A DNA stretch of 64,000 nt from assembly GCA_965219405.1 (NCBI GenBank), contig OZ244736.1, positions 496,001-560,000 on the forward strand, in the 5' to 3' direction. The first letter of the stretch is position 1; every line of letters starts with the position of its first letter. Of the stretch, positions 23,876 to 32,702 are shown piece by piece. The notes below the pieces were generated by a model. The model worked only from the letters and a program-made list of their open reading frames with translations. It ran no database searches and was not told the origin of the DNA. Position numbers and translations under genes: made by a program. Source of the stretch: VXMO01 sp965219405. GTDB lineage: Bacteria > Chloroflexota > Dehalococcoidia > UBA6926.

Positions 23876-25249
23876 ATGACAGCCCTTGTAGAAACACGCA
23901 CCGGACTGCCGCGCGGCCTCCCCACGGTCGCCATCGTCGGCCGCCCAAACGTCGGTAAATCATCCCTTTTCAACCGCATGCTCTCCGAACGCATCGCCAT
24001 CGTCGCCGATGAGCCGGGAACCACGAGAGACCGTGTCACGGCTTATGTCACTCGAGACGACCGCACCCTTGCCCTGATTGACACCGGTGGCCTCGTCCTC
24101 GGTGACGAGCAGGGCATGATCGGCGCCATCCGGGACCAGGTCGCCGTGGCGCTCAGCGAGGCGGATGTGTTCCTGTTCGTCGTCGATGTCGATGCGGGCC
24201 TCCTGCCCGCCGATGAGGAAGTCGCCGATCTTCTCCGCCGCGTCTCCAAGCCCGTGGTTCTCATAGCGAACAAGGCGGATAACATCCAACGCGAACGGCT
24301 CGCCGCTGAGTTCTACGAACTCGGCATCGGCGAACCCATCATCGTCAGCGCCCAGCACGGCCGCGGCATGAACGAGATGTGGGACGGCATCATGGCTGCC
24401 TTGCCGGACGTGGACACGCCTCCTCCCGCGCCGCAGGGCTCCATCCCCGTCGCCATCGTGGGGCGTCCCAACGTCGGCAAGTCCTCACTCGTCAACGCCA
24501 TCCTCGGCCAGGATCGCGCGATGGTGCAGGACGAGCCGGGCACTACACGGGATGCCCTCGATACCCTCTTCGAGTACGAGAACCGCAAGTATTTGCTCAT
24601 TGATACCGCAGGCATCCGACGCCGTGGCCACATCGAGCGCGGAGTGGAGAAATTCAGCGTCGCCCGCGCCATGCAGGCCATCGAACGCGCTGATGTCGCC
24701 GTCCTCGTTGTCGACGCCACGGAATACCTGACCGCGCAGGACCTCCACGTCGCCGGGTTCATCCAGCAGGCCCACAAGGGCCTCGCGCTTGTCATCAACA
24801 AGTGGGACCTTGCCCAGGAGGACGAAATAGATCGGGCCGAAGTGGAGCAATTGGTGCGCGCGCGCCTAAAATTCTTCCCCTCCATGCCGATCCTTTTCAC
24901 GTCGGCCCTGCGAGGCCGCGGCGTGCGCGCCGTCCTTGACGCGGTCGCCCGCATCCAGATGGAGCGAATGACGCGTGTCACCACGGGCCAACTGAACCGC
25001 GTGCTTATTGATGCGCTCGCCGCCCACCCACCCCCGTCCTCCGGGCGCAGGCGCCTCCAGATCTACTACGGCACGCAGGCGGAGGTGAATCCGCCCACGT
25101 TCGTCTTCTTCTGCAATGATCCGACCCTGATTCATTTCTCCTACCGCCGCTACCTGGAGAATGCCCTGCGGAAACGGTTCGGATTTGAGGGCACGTCGAT
25201 CCGCCTCATCTTCCGTGGACGCAGTCGCGACGAAGAGGAGCCCGACTGA
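23876..25249 (+). CDS. der: GTPase Der (EngA)
   Basis: 457 residues with the diagnostic two tandem GTPase domains, each beginning GRPNVGKSSL (first near residue 22, second near 199), each with DTxG and NK[AW]D motifs, and a C-terminal KH-like domain (QIYYGTQAEVNPPTFVFFCNDPTLIHFSYRRYLENALRKRFGFEG). Acts in 50S ribosome biogenesis. The stop shares one base with the plsY start. Confidence 0.97.
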   Translation: MTALVETRTGLPRGLPTVAIVGRPNVGKSSLFNRMLSERIAIVADEPGTTRDRVTAYVTRDDRTLALIDTGGLVLGDEQGMIGAIRDQVAVALSEADVFLFVVDVDAGLLPADEEVADLLRRVSKPVVLIANKADNIQRERLAAEFYELGIGEPIIVSAQHGRGMNEMWDGIMAALPDVDTPPPAPQGSIPVAIVGRPNVGKSSLVNAILGQDRAMVQDEPGTTRDALDTLFEYENRKYLLIDTAGIRRRGHIERGVEKFSVARAMQAIERADVAVLVVDATEYLTAQDLHVAGFIQQAHKGLALVINKWDLAQEDEIDRAEVEQLVRARLKFFPSMPILFTSALRGRGVRAVLDAVARIQMERMTRVTTGQLNRVLIDALAAHPPPSSGRRRLQIYYGTQAEVNPPTFVFFCNDPTLIHFSYRRYLENALRKRFGFEGTSIRLIFRGRSRDEEEPD

Positions 25250-25917
25250 TGGATTTCCTTGACGACATCACTCTCGCCGGCATCGCACTCACCCTCGCCG
25301 CCGCCCTGGGTAGTTACCTGCTTGGCGCGGTGCCTATCGGCCTGCTCGTGGGCAAAGTCTTTGGAAATGTTGACGTACGAGCGTCCGGCAGCGGCCGTAC
25401 AGGCGCAACCAACGTCCTGCGCACGCTTGGGTGGAAAGCAACCGTCCCTGTCGTCCTGCTCGACCTCTTCAAGGGTTCCGTGGCAGTCATCGCCAGCGGC
25501 TTCATTGCAGACACGCCCGGTGAGGTAGCGGGCGCAGTGGCAGTTGTTCTGGGCCATAGCCGATCGATATTCATCGGATTCGGTGGGGGACGCGGCGTGA
25601 TTCCTGCAGGTGGGGCCGCCCTTGCACTTGTCTGGCCCGCCGCAATCATTGGCACGATTGTCGGCATCCTGATCATCGCCCTCACGCGATACGTCTCGCT
25701 CGGCTCCCTTCTCGGCACCGTGACCTGCGTGGGCATCATGGTCGCCTTCGCTATCCTGAGGTTGGCACCGCCGTTCCTGGAGGCGGTCCCCCTGATTGTT
25801 GGTCCCCTCGCCCTCGTGGGCGGTGCAATCATCATCTACGCGCACCGCGACAACATCCAGCGCCTGATCCGCGGCACTGAACGTCGATTCGGCCAACCGG
25901 CTGAGCCGACTGCCTAG
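25249..25917 (+). CDS. plsY: Acyl-phosphate:glycerol-3-phosphate acyltransferase PlsY
   Basis: 222-residue integral membrane enzyme adding the first acyl chain to glycerol-3-phosphate. Seen: YLLGAVPIGLLVGKVFGNVDVRASGSGRTGATNVLRTLG (family motif 1, SGNxGATNVxR form), GHSRSIFIGFGGGRGVIPAGGA (motif 2) and a later membrane segment with the AHRDNIQRLIRGTERR C-terminus. It overlaps der by one base. gpsA, which makes its substrate, follows 66 bases later. Confidence 0.95.
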   Translation: MDFLDDITLAGIALTLAAALGSYLLGAVPIGLLVGKVFGNVDVRASGSGRTGATNVLRTLGWKATVPVVLLDLFKGSVAVIASGFIADTPGEVAGAVAVVLGHSRSIFIGFGGGRGVIPAGGAALALVWPAAIIGTIVGILIIALTRYVSLGSLLGTVTCVGIMVAFAILRLAPPFLEAVPLIVGPLALVGGAIIIYAHRDNIQRLIRGTERRFGQPAEPTA

Positions 25918-25983
25918 TCGATAGAGCCTGCCCCTCCCTTCATATGGGACAATTATCAATACGCAGTAGGCAGGAGGTCTCGT

Positions 25984-27015
25984 GTGAGCGGGCAGACACG
26001 CAAGGCGGGGGTCATTGGCACCACCAGTTGGGGCACAACGCTTGCTCTGCTTCTCGCGCGCGCCGGCGCAGACACCCTTCTTTGGGCACGCACTGAAGAA
26101 ACCGCCCGGCGCATGAATGAAGCCGGCGAGAATATGGACCGCCTCCCCGGCTTTCCCTTTCCCGATAATCTGCACGTCACCCCGTATATGACCCAGGCCG
26201 TTTCAGACGCCGACGTGATTATCGTCTGTGTGCCGTCCCCAACTTTCCGTCAGAACCTGCAATGGCTCAGGGCAGGGAATCCCTCATCTGATGCCGCTAT
26301 CGTCAGTGCCACCAAAGGCCTCGACCGCGCCGACGGCTCACGTATGAGCGAGGTCTTTGCGCAAGAGATGGGGCAGGACGCCGTGCGCCAATACTGCGTC
26401 ATCTCCGGACCCAACCTCTCCCATGAAGTCGCCGATGGACTCCCGTCCTCCGCGGTTGTTGCATCTGCCACACAGGAGATGGCGGAACGCGCGCAGCACG
26501 CGCTCACGTCATCAGTCTTCCGCGTCTACGCGAGCACGGATGTCGCGGGAGTTGAACTGGGAGGCTCCCTCAAGAACATCGTTGCCATCGGCGCGGGCAT
26601 GATTGACGGCATGGGATTCGGTGACAACGCCAAGGCCGCGTTCATCGCCCGCGCCATCGCGGAGATTACAAGGCTCGGCATCGCGGCAGGTGCTCAACCC
26701 TTGACCTTCAGCGGGCTTGCCGGTGTCGGCGACCTTGTGGCTACGTGTTACAGCCGCCTCTCCCGTAATCGGTACGTGGGTGAGGAGCTGGGGCGGGGAC
26801 GAAACATTGCGCAAATCATCGAAGAACTGAATGAGGTCTGTGAAGGCTACAACACCACGCCCGCCGCGATCCGTCTGGCCGAACGTCTTAACGTGGAGAC
26901 CCCTATCACTCTCGAAACGCACCGCGTCCTGCACGAGGGGCTGAACCCGCGCGAGGCGATAGAGTCCCTGATGGGACGCCCTGCCACCACCGAATACCCC
27001 GGCGAAACGCTGTAA
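25984..27015 (+). CDS. gpsA: Glycerol-3-phosphate dehydrogenase [NAD(P)+]
   Basis: 343 residues; reduces dihydroxyacetone phosphate to sn-glycerol-3-phosphate for phospholipids. GTG start with AGGAGGT five bases upstream. The dinucleotide motif reads GTTSWGTTLA (residues 12-21); the family normally has GAGSWGTALA, so the second Gly is Thr. Catalytic and substrate motifs ISGPNLSHEV, GGSLKNIVAIGAGM (catalytic Lys) and the C-terminal GVGDLVATCYSRLSRNRYVG are intact. It follows plsY, consistent with joint supply of lipid precursors. Confidence 0.95.
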   Translation: MSGQTRKAGVIGTTSWGTTLALLLARAGADTLLWARTEETARRMNEAGENMDRLPGFPFPDNLHVTPYMTQAVSDADVIIVCVPSPTFRQNLQWLRAGNPSSDAAIVSATKGLDRADGSRMSEVFAQEMGQDAVRQYCVISGPNLSHEVADGLPSSAVVASATQEMAERAQHALTSSVFRVYASTDVAGVELGGSLKNIVAIGAGMIDGMGFGDNAKAAFIARAIAEITRLGIAAGAQPLTFSGLAGVGDLVATCYSRLSRNRYVGEELGRGRNIAQIIEELNEVCEGYNTTPAAIRLAERLNVETPITLETHRVLHEGLNPREAIESLMGRPATTEYPGETL

Positions 27016-27136
27016 CAAGCCCATACACGCGCCGCCCGCAAGCATCCTGTACTATTAGAGGCAGTCACACATCGCCGCGACTACTCCGGCAACCAACCGC
27101 CCGGCATACAAACGCGAAGCACGAAAAGAACCAACT

Positions 27137-28270
27137 TTGATACAGGCAGCCTCAATCGATCTGGACGACTTGACTGCGGACGGCAGAGGCGATCCTTCCG
27201 GGATGGGCGGGCACATAGCGGCATTCCCCCTGCGTGTCTTGCAGGGCTGGAACGGCGCTGCCTCCCTCGCTCTGCCTGAAGATTTCCGCGCCATTCGCCA
27301 CGTCGTCGTACAGGGCATGGGCGGCTCTGCCATCGCGGGAGACATCGCCGCCGAGGCTGTGGACGCCCTTCGTGAGCCGGGGGCGGCGGGACCACAAATT
27401 GACGTATTTCGAGACTACGGCGCTCACCCCGCCGTTGGACCCGAGAGCCTTGTGATTATCATGAGCCACTCCGGACGCACCGAGGAGGCGCTGTCCGGCG
27501 TGGAGGCCTCACGTAAACGCGGCGCGCATCTCATCGTGATGACCGGCGGCGGGCCGCTTGGAGAGACTGCCAGGGACAGCGGCATCCCGATCGCCATGAT
27601 GCCGGAAAACGGTGGTCCGCCACGCACCTATCTCCCGTATGCGCTTGGAGCGATGCTGCGGATTTTTGTCGACCTTGGCATCGCCCCGCCTAACACGGAG
27701 CGTGCCCTGATTGATGCCGTCACCGAACTCGAATCACGGCAGGCGGATTTTGGTCCAGGCTGCAATCAAACGGAGGCCGGGCGGGTCAATCCCGCCAAGG
27801 AGTTGGCGCGCGCGCTTTGCGGCCGTATACCCGTCATCGTCAGCGCGAGAGGCCTTGACTCCGCTGCGCGCCGATGGAAGACGCAGCTCAACGAGAATGC
27901 CAAGACGCCCGCATGGACGGAAGAACTGCCGGAGATGCACCACAATGCCATCGTCGGCTTTGAACAGCCCAATCTCAGTGACAGCCTCGCTGTTGTCCTG
28001 CTCGGCCCCCCATCCACTCACTCGCCCAGTCTCCATGACCGCTACGAAATCTCCCAGCGAGTCCTGAGCGACCTCGACATGCCGGTTCACTGGCCCTCGC
28101 TGGCAGGAACAACGCCCCTGTCCCGCCTGGTGGAGGCGGTGCTGCTGGGTGATTACGTCAGCTACTACCTGGCGCTGGCGAATGGCGTCGACCCCACACC
28201 CACGATGGCGCTGGACAGCATCAAGGCACAGATTCGCCGCTCGACCGAACACGATAGCCCCGGGAAATAA
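27137..28270 (+). CDS. Bifunctional phosphoglucose/phosphomannose isomerase-like SIS protein
   Basis: 377 residues with two SIS folds. Seen: VVQGMGGSAIAGDIAAE, the phosphate-binding IIMSHSGRTEEALSGVEASRKRGAHLIVMTGGG, and the C-terminal RRWKTQLNENAKTPAWTEELPEMHHNAIVGFE, which carries the active-site Glu and His typical of the bifunctional PGI/PMI family. The start is taken as TTG at 27137; no strong Shine-Dalgarno sequence supports it, so the true start may differ by a few codons. Interconverts glucose-, fructose- and mannose-6-phosphate in related organisms. Confidence 0.85.
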   Translation: MIQAASIDLDDLTADGRGDPSGMGGHIAAFPLRVLQGWNGAASLALPEDFRAIRHVVVQGMGGSAIAGDIAAEAVDALREPGAAGPQIDVFRDYGAHPAVGPESLVIIMSHSGRTEEALSGVEASRKRGAHLIVMTGGGPLGETARDSGIPIAMMPENGGPPRTYLPYALGAMLRIFVDLGIAPPNTERALIDAVTELESRQADFGPGCNQTEAGRVNPAKELARALCGRIPVIVSARGLDSAARRWKTQLNENAKTPAWTEELPEMHHNAIVGFEQPNLSDSLAVVLLGPPSTHSPSLHDRYEISQRVLSDLDMPVHWPSLAGTTPLSRLVEAVLLGDYVSYYLALANGVDPTPTMALDSIKAQIRRSTEHDSPGK

Positions 28271-28282
28271 TCCATCACTCTT

Positions 28283-28855
28283 ATGGCAACACGCATCGGT
28301 ATCATCTCTGACACCCACATCCCGAGTTCAATTCCGGAGCTCTGGCCGGAGGTTGAGATCGTCTTCAAGGATGTCGACCTCATTCTCCACGCCGGCGACC
28401 TCATTACGACCGGCGTCGTGGACTGGCTGGAACGCATCGCCCCGACGTACGCCGCGGAAGGCAACCATGATTACGGCCTCAGCGAAGTCGATGAGCGCAT
28501 CCGCCCCAAGTGGTTCATGGAAATCGAAGGCTACCGGCTGGGCCTCGTCCACATCATTGACGGCTGGGGATCCCGCACGGCGACAGATCTAGTCAAAACG
28601 TATCTTGGGGTTTTGCCGGACATCGTCGTCTGCGGGGACAGTCATTTCGAGTTCATCCGCAAAGAAGACGGAATGTTGATCATCAACGGCGGCAGCGCCA
28701 CCTACCCCCACAACCGCGAGGCCCGCCTCGGCCACGTCGTTCTCCTGGACGTCGAACGGGGCAAAGAGCCTGAAGCCCGCATCGTTGACCTGACAGAATA
28801 CTCCATAGACGGCACGGACGGCCGCAACCGCTACTCCCGAGGAAGAACCCGGTAG
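28283..28855 (+). CDS. YfcE/MJ0936-type metallophosphoesterase
   Basis: 190 residues. Binuclear-metal phosphoesterase motifs: RIGIISDTHIP (DxH), ILHAGDL (GD), AAEGNHDYG (GNHD). The last motif, normally GHTHxP, reads VCGDSHFE here, so the penultimate metal His is replaced by Asp or Ser while the terminal His is kept. Lies 12 bases after the sugar-phosphate isomerase and probably shares its transcript. Natural substrate unknown; relatives hydrolyse cyclic nucleotides or phosphodiesters. Confidence 0.85.
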   Translation: MATRIGIISDTHIPSSIPELWPEVEIVFKDVDLILHAGDLITTGVVDWLERIAPTYAAEGNHDYGLSEVDERIRPKWFMEIEGYRLGLVHIIDGWGSRTATDLVKTYLGVLPDIVVCGDSHFEFIRKEDGMLIINGGSATYPHNREARLGHVVLLDVERGKEPEARIVDLTEYSIDGTDGRNRYSRGRTR

Positions 28856-28931
28856 CAGACGACGAGCGCCTACACGCGCCGGCCCTCATTGCTACGGGCA
28901 AAGAACCGGGGTAAAGAACTCCAGGGAATAC

Positions 28932-28983
28932 CCTCTCTTGCAGGGAGAGGCTTAGAGCTTGCCCCCCGTACTTGATACGGGGG
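28932..28983. terminator. Two adjacent hairpins between convergent genes
   Basis: CCTCTC (28932-28937) pairs with GAGAGG (28945-28950). CCCCCGTA (28963-28970) pairs perfectly with TACGGGGG (28976-28983) over a five-base loop. They lie between the converging phosphoesterase and RRM genes, so a bidirectional terminator role is plausible, though no U-run follows. Both look like dispersed palindromic repeat units. Confidence 0.45.
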
Positions 28984-28998
28984 TAAGAGGCGCTAGAA

Positions 28999-29316
28999 CT
29001 AGTAGCGTGGGCGACCGCCGCCGCCACCACCACCGCCGCCTTCGCGGCCACCACCACCGCCGCCACCGCCTTCGCGGCGATCGCGCGCCTCGTTCACTGT
29101 CAGCTGCCGACCCTGGTGCTCCTGGCCGTTCAGCGCGCCAATGGCGGCCTCTGCCTCAGAGCCATTCGGCATTTCCACGAACCCAAAGCCGCGTGAGCGC
29201 ATCGAGTAACGGTCAATGATGACTTGCGCTGAACTGACCTCGCCGTGCTGCTGGAAAAGTTCCTGCAAATCCGCGTCTGTCGCCTGAAAACTCAGGTTTC
29301 CGACATAAATTCTCAT
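28999..29316 (-). CDS. RRM RNA-binding protein with glycine-rich tail
   Basis: 105 residues. One RRM: RNP2 IYVGNLS at residues 3-9 and RNP1 RGFGFVEM near 44-51. The tail is almost pure Gly with a few Arg/Glu (about residues 75-105). This is the bacterial/cyanobacterial Rbp architecture, often cold-induced and acting as an RNA chaperone. The start ATG (29314-29316) is preceded by GGGGAGA; an upstream in-frame ATG at 29370 would add 18 residues outside the domain. A long AT-rich upstream region with repeats suggests regulated expression. Confidence 0.9.
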   Translation of the reverse strand: MRIYVGNLSFQATDADLQELFQQHGEVSSAQVIIDRYSMRSRGFGFVEMPNGSEAEAAIGALNGQEHQGRQLTVNEARDRREGGGGGGGGREGGGGGGGGGRPRY

Positions 29317-29465
29317 ACGTCCGGTCTCCCCGTCTCTGATACTACTATCCCAAACCCCAGCAAATGCCATTCCGCGCGGGGACGGCCGGCAATCTGTTGT
29401 CGGAACGTGCTAAGTATACCCTGTACAAACCGACTAAGCTCCTATTTCGCCCGTCTGACCGCTCA

Positions 29466-29644
29466 ATTGACAGTAAGTATCAAGAACGCATTTCGGAAAA
29501 AGCGACGAAATAATTGAAAGCGAGTATCACGAAAGCAATAAGTTATATTCTGCTGTCTAGGTGCGGCCAAGGTCCTCTCTACGTAGAAAGAGCAAGGATT
29601 TACACATGAGGCCGGCAGAACCTATTGAAAGTAAGTATCAACAA
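29466..29644. repeat. Three copies of a 21-bp repeat in the RRM upstream region
   Basis: The 362-base gap 29317-29678 holds no gene. It is more AT-rich than its surroundings and contains three same-orientation copies of ATTGAAAGTAAGTATCA plus four more positions (mostly AGAA): 29466-29486, 29513-29533 and 29624-29644, differing from the consensus at one to three positions each. Start-to-start distances are 47 and 111 bases, so this is not a regular CRISPR array. It could be a set of protein-binding sites for the leftward RRM gene, or remnants of a small transcript. Between copies 2 and 3 lies a short frame starting ATGAGG (29606) that is not convincing as a gene. Confidence 0.6.
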
Positions 29645-29678
29645 TGGGAATCGCTTTGAAGGGAAAGCCGTGCGTCGG

Positions 29679-30500
29679 CTAGCCTACCGTCACCTCTCGC
29701 AAAAAGTTCAACAATGCCTGGTTGTATGCCTCCGTCGTCTCGACGTTGGGGAAATGCCCCGCGCCCGGGAGAATCACGAGCTTCGACTGCGGGATCGCCC
29801 GATGAATGCGGACCGAGCCGCCCGGCGGCGTCAATCGATCCTGTTCGCCGCAGATGACAAGCACGGGGCACGTGATACTCGGGAGGTCCGGCGCCACCGG
29901 GTGCGCCCCGAGTTCGGGCCCTGAAATACGGACGCCCTCGGCGTACACTTCGGGAACATTGCGCTCTGCCGTCGCCACCGTGAACTGCCTGATGTCTTCC
30001 AGGTTGGACTCGATGTACGGATCGCCCCAACTGCGCTGCGGATCAAATGGGAGTGCGCCGATGCCCTGTTCTCGAACGGTCTTGAGCATCCCGTCCCACC
30101 CGGAGAGGTACTCCTGCTTGATCTCCGCAGACGTGTCCTGGATAACCAGCGAGAGAGTCTGATCCGGGTAATCAATCGCGAACTGCTGCGACACAAGCCC
30201 GCCCAAAGAATGCCCGTGAATATGCGCCGCGCCGATGCCGATTGCCTTGAGCAACTCCGAAAGATCCTTGGCGAGCGTCCATCGGGAGTACGCCCCCTCC
30301 GTTACCGGCACGCGCTCCGACTGACCGAATCCGCGCATGTCCCACAGCAACAACTGGAACTCGGCGGAAAGCGCCTCTATCTGATTCTCGTAGCCACGCC
30401 CGTGGCCGCCCAGCCCGTGCGTCATCACGAACGTCGGCTTTGACGAGTCCCCGAACAACTCATAGAACAACTCCACCCCGTTTGTCTTCACGTGCGGCAT
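29679..30500 (-). CDS. Alpha/beta-fold hydrolase
   Basis: 273 residues. Seen: the oxyanion HG (MTHGLGGHGRGYENQI), the nucleophile elbow GHSLGGL, Asp in the CGEQDRLTPP stretch, and His in LPGAGHFPNVE. The N-terminus (MPHVKTNGVELFYELFG) is typical of 3-oxoadipate enol-lactonase/ester-hydrolase-like members. It is the last gene of a leftward group with an Ldh2-type dehydrogenase and a FAH hydrolase, suggesting breakdown of organic acids or ring-cleavage products. Exact substrate unknown. Confidence 0.88.
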   Translation of the reverse strand: MPHVKTNGVELFYELFGDSSKPTFVMTHGLGGHGRGYENQIEALSAEFQLLLWDMRGFGQSERVPVTEGAYSRWTLAKDLSELLKAIGIGAAHIHGHSLGGLVSQQFAIDYPDQTLSLVIQDTSAEIKQEYLSGWDGMLKTVREQGIGALPFDPQRSWGDPYIESNLEDIRQFTVATAERNVPEVYAEGVRISGPELGAHPVAPDLPSITCPVLVICGEQDRLTPPGGSVRIHRAIPQSKLVILPGAGHFPNVETTEAYNQALLNFLREVTVG

Positions 30501-30548
30501 CTCAGTCCTCCCCTTTGTGCGTTGGCCCCCTGACGGGACGCCCGCGTT

Positions 30549-31640
30549 CTACCCCAGTTCAAGGCGCAGATTCAGCCTCTGCGCCACATTCCTCAGACCC
30601 TCAACGGAGTCCATGTACAACGGTATGCCATTCCGCTTGCGATCCTCAATTGTCTCGGACTCAATGTCCCCGGGCACAAGCACCCTCTCAACGTCCGGCA
30701 GCGGCTGTGTTGCCCGAAGTGCCGCCATGTAGTCTGTCATCGACTGCTTGAAACTGTCCGCGTCCGTAAACGCGTCAATCCGCATCGCGCCGAAAAAGTG
30801 CGCCGATTGGTACCCACCCGCGACGCCGGATCCGGCGATCGCCAGACCCGGCCCCATACCGGACAGCACGCCGCAGAGGATGTCCACAATCATCGCGAGG
30901 CCGTAGCCTTTGTACGAAGAGTGCTCCAGGTCGCTGCCCAGCGGCAAAATGCGTCGTCCGCCCGGTCCGCGTTCAGGATTCCGCACCGGCTGCAGGTCGT
31001 CCGTCAGCGCCCATCCCTCCGGCGCAAGCTTGCCCTGTCGATGATACGTGTCAAACTTGCCTGCCGAGACCACCGATGTTGCGGCATCAAAGATGAAAGG
31101 CGTCCCGTCAGCGGTCGGCGCGGCCATCGCGATTGGATTAGACCCCAGACGCGGCTCCGTTCCTCCTGCCGGCAGCACAATCGGCCCCGTGTTCGTCATG
31201 CTGATGCCGATCATGTCGTGCTCGAGCGCCTGCGTCGCGTACACGCCCGCCGCCCCAAAGTGGCGGCTGTTCGCCACCGTCACCCATCCGGAGCCAACCG
31301 CTTGGGCCTTTTCAATGGCAAGGTTCATCGCGCGGACGCCCACGCTCAGTCCCAACCCGCCGTCCGCGTCGATGGTGGCCGTTGATGGCGATTCCGCGCG
31401 CACAATCCACTGCGGCGTCGCATTCACCAACTCGTTCTCAAGCGGAGTCAGATAGAAGCGGTCAAGCCGCGCCGTCCCGTGCGAGCCGATGCCCCGCAGG
31501 TCCGCTTCAATCAGCGTATTCGCGGCGTTTGCGGCATCCTCTTCCGATACGCCCAGCGCTAAAAACGCCGCCACGGCAAACTCCCGAAGCGTCATTTCCG
31601 GGACGCGGATTGTTTGGGCGAGAGTCTCAGTGGAACTCAT
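30549..31640 (-). CDS. Malate/L-lactate/ureidoglycolate-type dehydrogenase (Ldh2 family)
   Basis: 363 residues. Family features: GVSEEDAANAANTLIEADLRGIGSHGTARLDRF (catalytic His in GSHG), GGLGLSVGVRAMNLAIEKA, TVANSRHFGAAGVYATQALEHDMIGISMTNTGP, LGSNPIAMAAPT and SSYKGYGLAMIVDILCGVLSG. NAD(P)-dependent oxidation of a 2-hydroxy acid. The specific substrate cannot be read from sequence. It lies between the FAH hydrolase and an alpha/beta hydrolase, all leftward. Confidence 0.92.
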   Translation of the reverse strand: MSSTETLAQTIRVPEMTLREFAVAAFLALGVSEEDAANAANTLIEADLRGIGSHGTARLDRFYLTPLENELVNATPQWIVRAESPSTATIDADGGLGLSVGVRAMNLAIEKAQAVGSGWVTVANSRHFGAAGVYATQALEHDMIGISMTNTGPIVLPAGGTEPRLGSNPIAMAAPTADGTPFIFDAATSVVSAGKFDTYHRQGKLAPEGWALTDDLQPVRNPERGPGGRRILPLGSDLEHSSYKGYGLAMIVDILCGVLSGMGPGLAIAGSGVAGGYQSAHFFGAMRIDAFTDADSFKQSMTDYMAALRATQPLPDVERVLVPGDIESETIEDRKRNGIPLYMDSVEGLRNVAQRLNLRLELG

Positions 31641-31660
31641 AGCGGCAGGCCATCATCAGT

Positions 31661-31695
31661 GGCGTGGTGCGCTCTCATTGAGAGCGCACCACGCC
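31661..31695. terminator. Perfect 16-bp hairpin between FAH and Ldh2 genes
   Basis: GGCGTGGTGCGCTCTC (31661-31676) and its exact complement (31680-31695) flank a three-base loop. The stem is far stronger than usual intergenic structure. In the leftward direction no T-run follows, so it may attenuate, protect the mRNA end, or be a dispersed palindrome and not a classical terminator. Confidence 0.5.
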
Positions 31696-31706
31696 TGTCT
31701 ATTTCC

Positions 31707-32609
31707 TTAACCGGGGCGCGCCTCGCGCACGCGGCCCGCCATCTCCTGGTCGATTTCCTTCGGCCACGAGCGCTTGTTGGGATCCATGACCTTGATGCTG
31801 AACGCGCCGATTCCCTGGATCTCAATGGTGCCGGTCTCGCCGTCCTGCAGCGGGCCGATGCCCTGGTGGTTGGTGCCGAGGGCGATAACGTCGCCGGGTA
31901 GCAGCGTCATCACTTTCGTCGCCCACTCCAGCAGCTCCGGGATGGTGTGCTCCAGGTCGCTCGTGTTGTAGTCGTGGCGTGGCTGATCGTCCACCCAGTA
32001 CTTGATGTCGAGCTCGTGCGGGTTTTCAATCTCATCCGCCGTGACGATGCACGGGCCCATCGGCGCGCATGTGTCATAGGACTTCTGGATCATCGTCGGC
32101 CCACGGCCGATACCGGCGCGTGGTGAGACGTCCATGAACGCCGTGTAGCCAAAGATGGAGTCCATCGCCTCCTCTTGTGTCACATGCTTGCTCCGCTTGC
32201 CGATGACGAGCGCCAACTCTGCCTCATGGTGGCAGATTGTGAACGGCGTGTTCGGCAGCACAACCGTGTCGCCCGGGCCGATGATTGCCTCAGGCGACTT
32301 GAGGAACATGTCAATCGCGAATGCGTCGCGGTCCTGCCCCTCCCTATAATTGCCGAAGCAGCAGATGAGCTTGCGCGGTCGCGGCAGCGGTGCGCGCAAC
32401 TGCACCGTCGATACCGGCACCCCGCCGCCCGAATCCGCGATGTCCTCAAGGTCATCGCGGACGGACGCGAAATCCTCAATGAGATTGATCATCACGTCCT
32501 CGACGTGAGGCCCCATGTAATCATCCGCCAGCCCGCCCAGCCCGATGACGTTGCCATCGACTAGCAGGCCTGGTCGGAAATCGTTGTACATCACCAGTTT
32601 CATTCCCAT
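31707..32609 (-). CDS. Fumarylacetoacetate hydrolase (FAH) family protein
   Basis: 300 residues. Metal-binding core: FTICHHEAELALVIGKRSKHV (Glu pair), GYTAFMDVSPR (Asp), KSYDTCAPMGPCIVTADEI, and the C-terminal LLPGDVIALGTNHQGIGPLQDGETGTIEIQGIG. The FAH family covers 2-keto-acid hydratases, oxaloacetate decarboxylases and C-C hydrolases of aromatic catabolism. Grouping with Ldh2-type and alpha/beta-hydrolase genes suggests a catabolic module for hydroxylated or keto acids. Exact reaction uncertain. Confidence 0.92.
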   Translation of the reverse strand: MGMKLVMYNDFRPGLLVDGNVIGLGGLADDYMGPHVEDVMINLIEDFASVRDDLEDIADSGGGVPVSTVQLRAPLPRPRKLICCFGNYREGQDRDAFAIDMFLKSPEAIIGPGDTVVLPNTPFTICHHEAELALVIGKRSKHVTQEEAMDSIFGYTAFMDVSPRAGIGRGPTMIQKSYDTCAPMGPCIVTADEIENPHELDIKYWVDDQPRHDYNTSDLEHTIPELLEWATKVMTLLPGDVIALGTNHQGIGPLQDGETGTIEIQGIGAFSIKVMDPNKRSWPKEIDQEMAGRVREARPG

Positions 32610-32702
32610 CCCCCTGTACGCGGTCGTTCCGCTTGTATTTCCGTTGCATCATACCGTGTCCGCGTTCCACACGCGCCATCCACGCCCCGCCTATGCTCCA
32701 AC

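Noticed and set aside
29466..29644. CRISPR array
   Set aside because: Only three imperfect 21-bp copies with unequal spacing (26- and 90-bp spacers) and no cas genes nearby.
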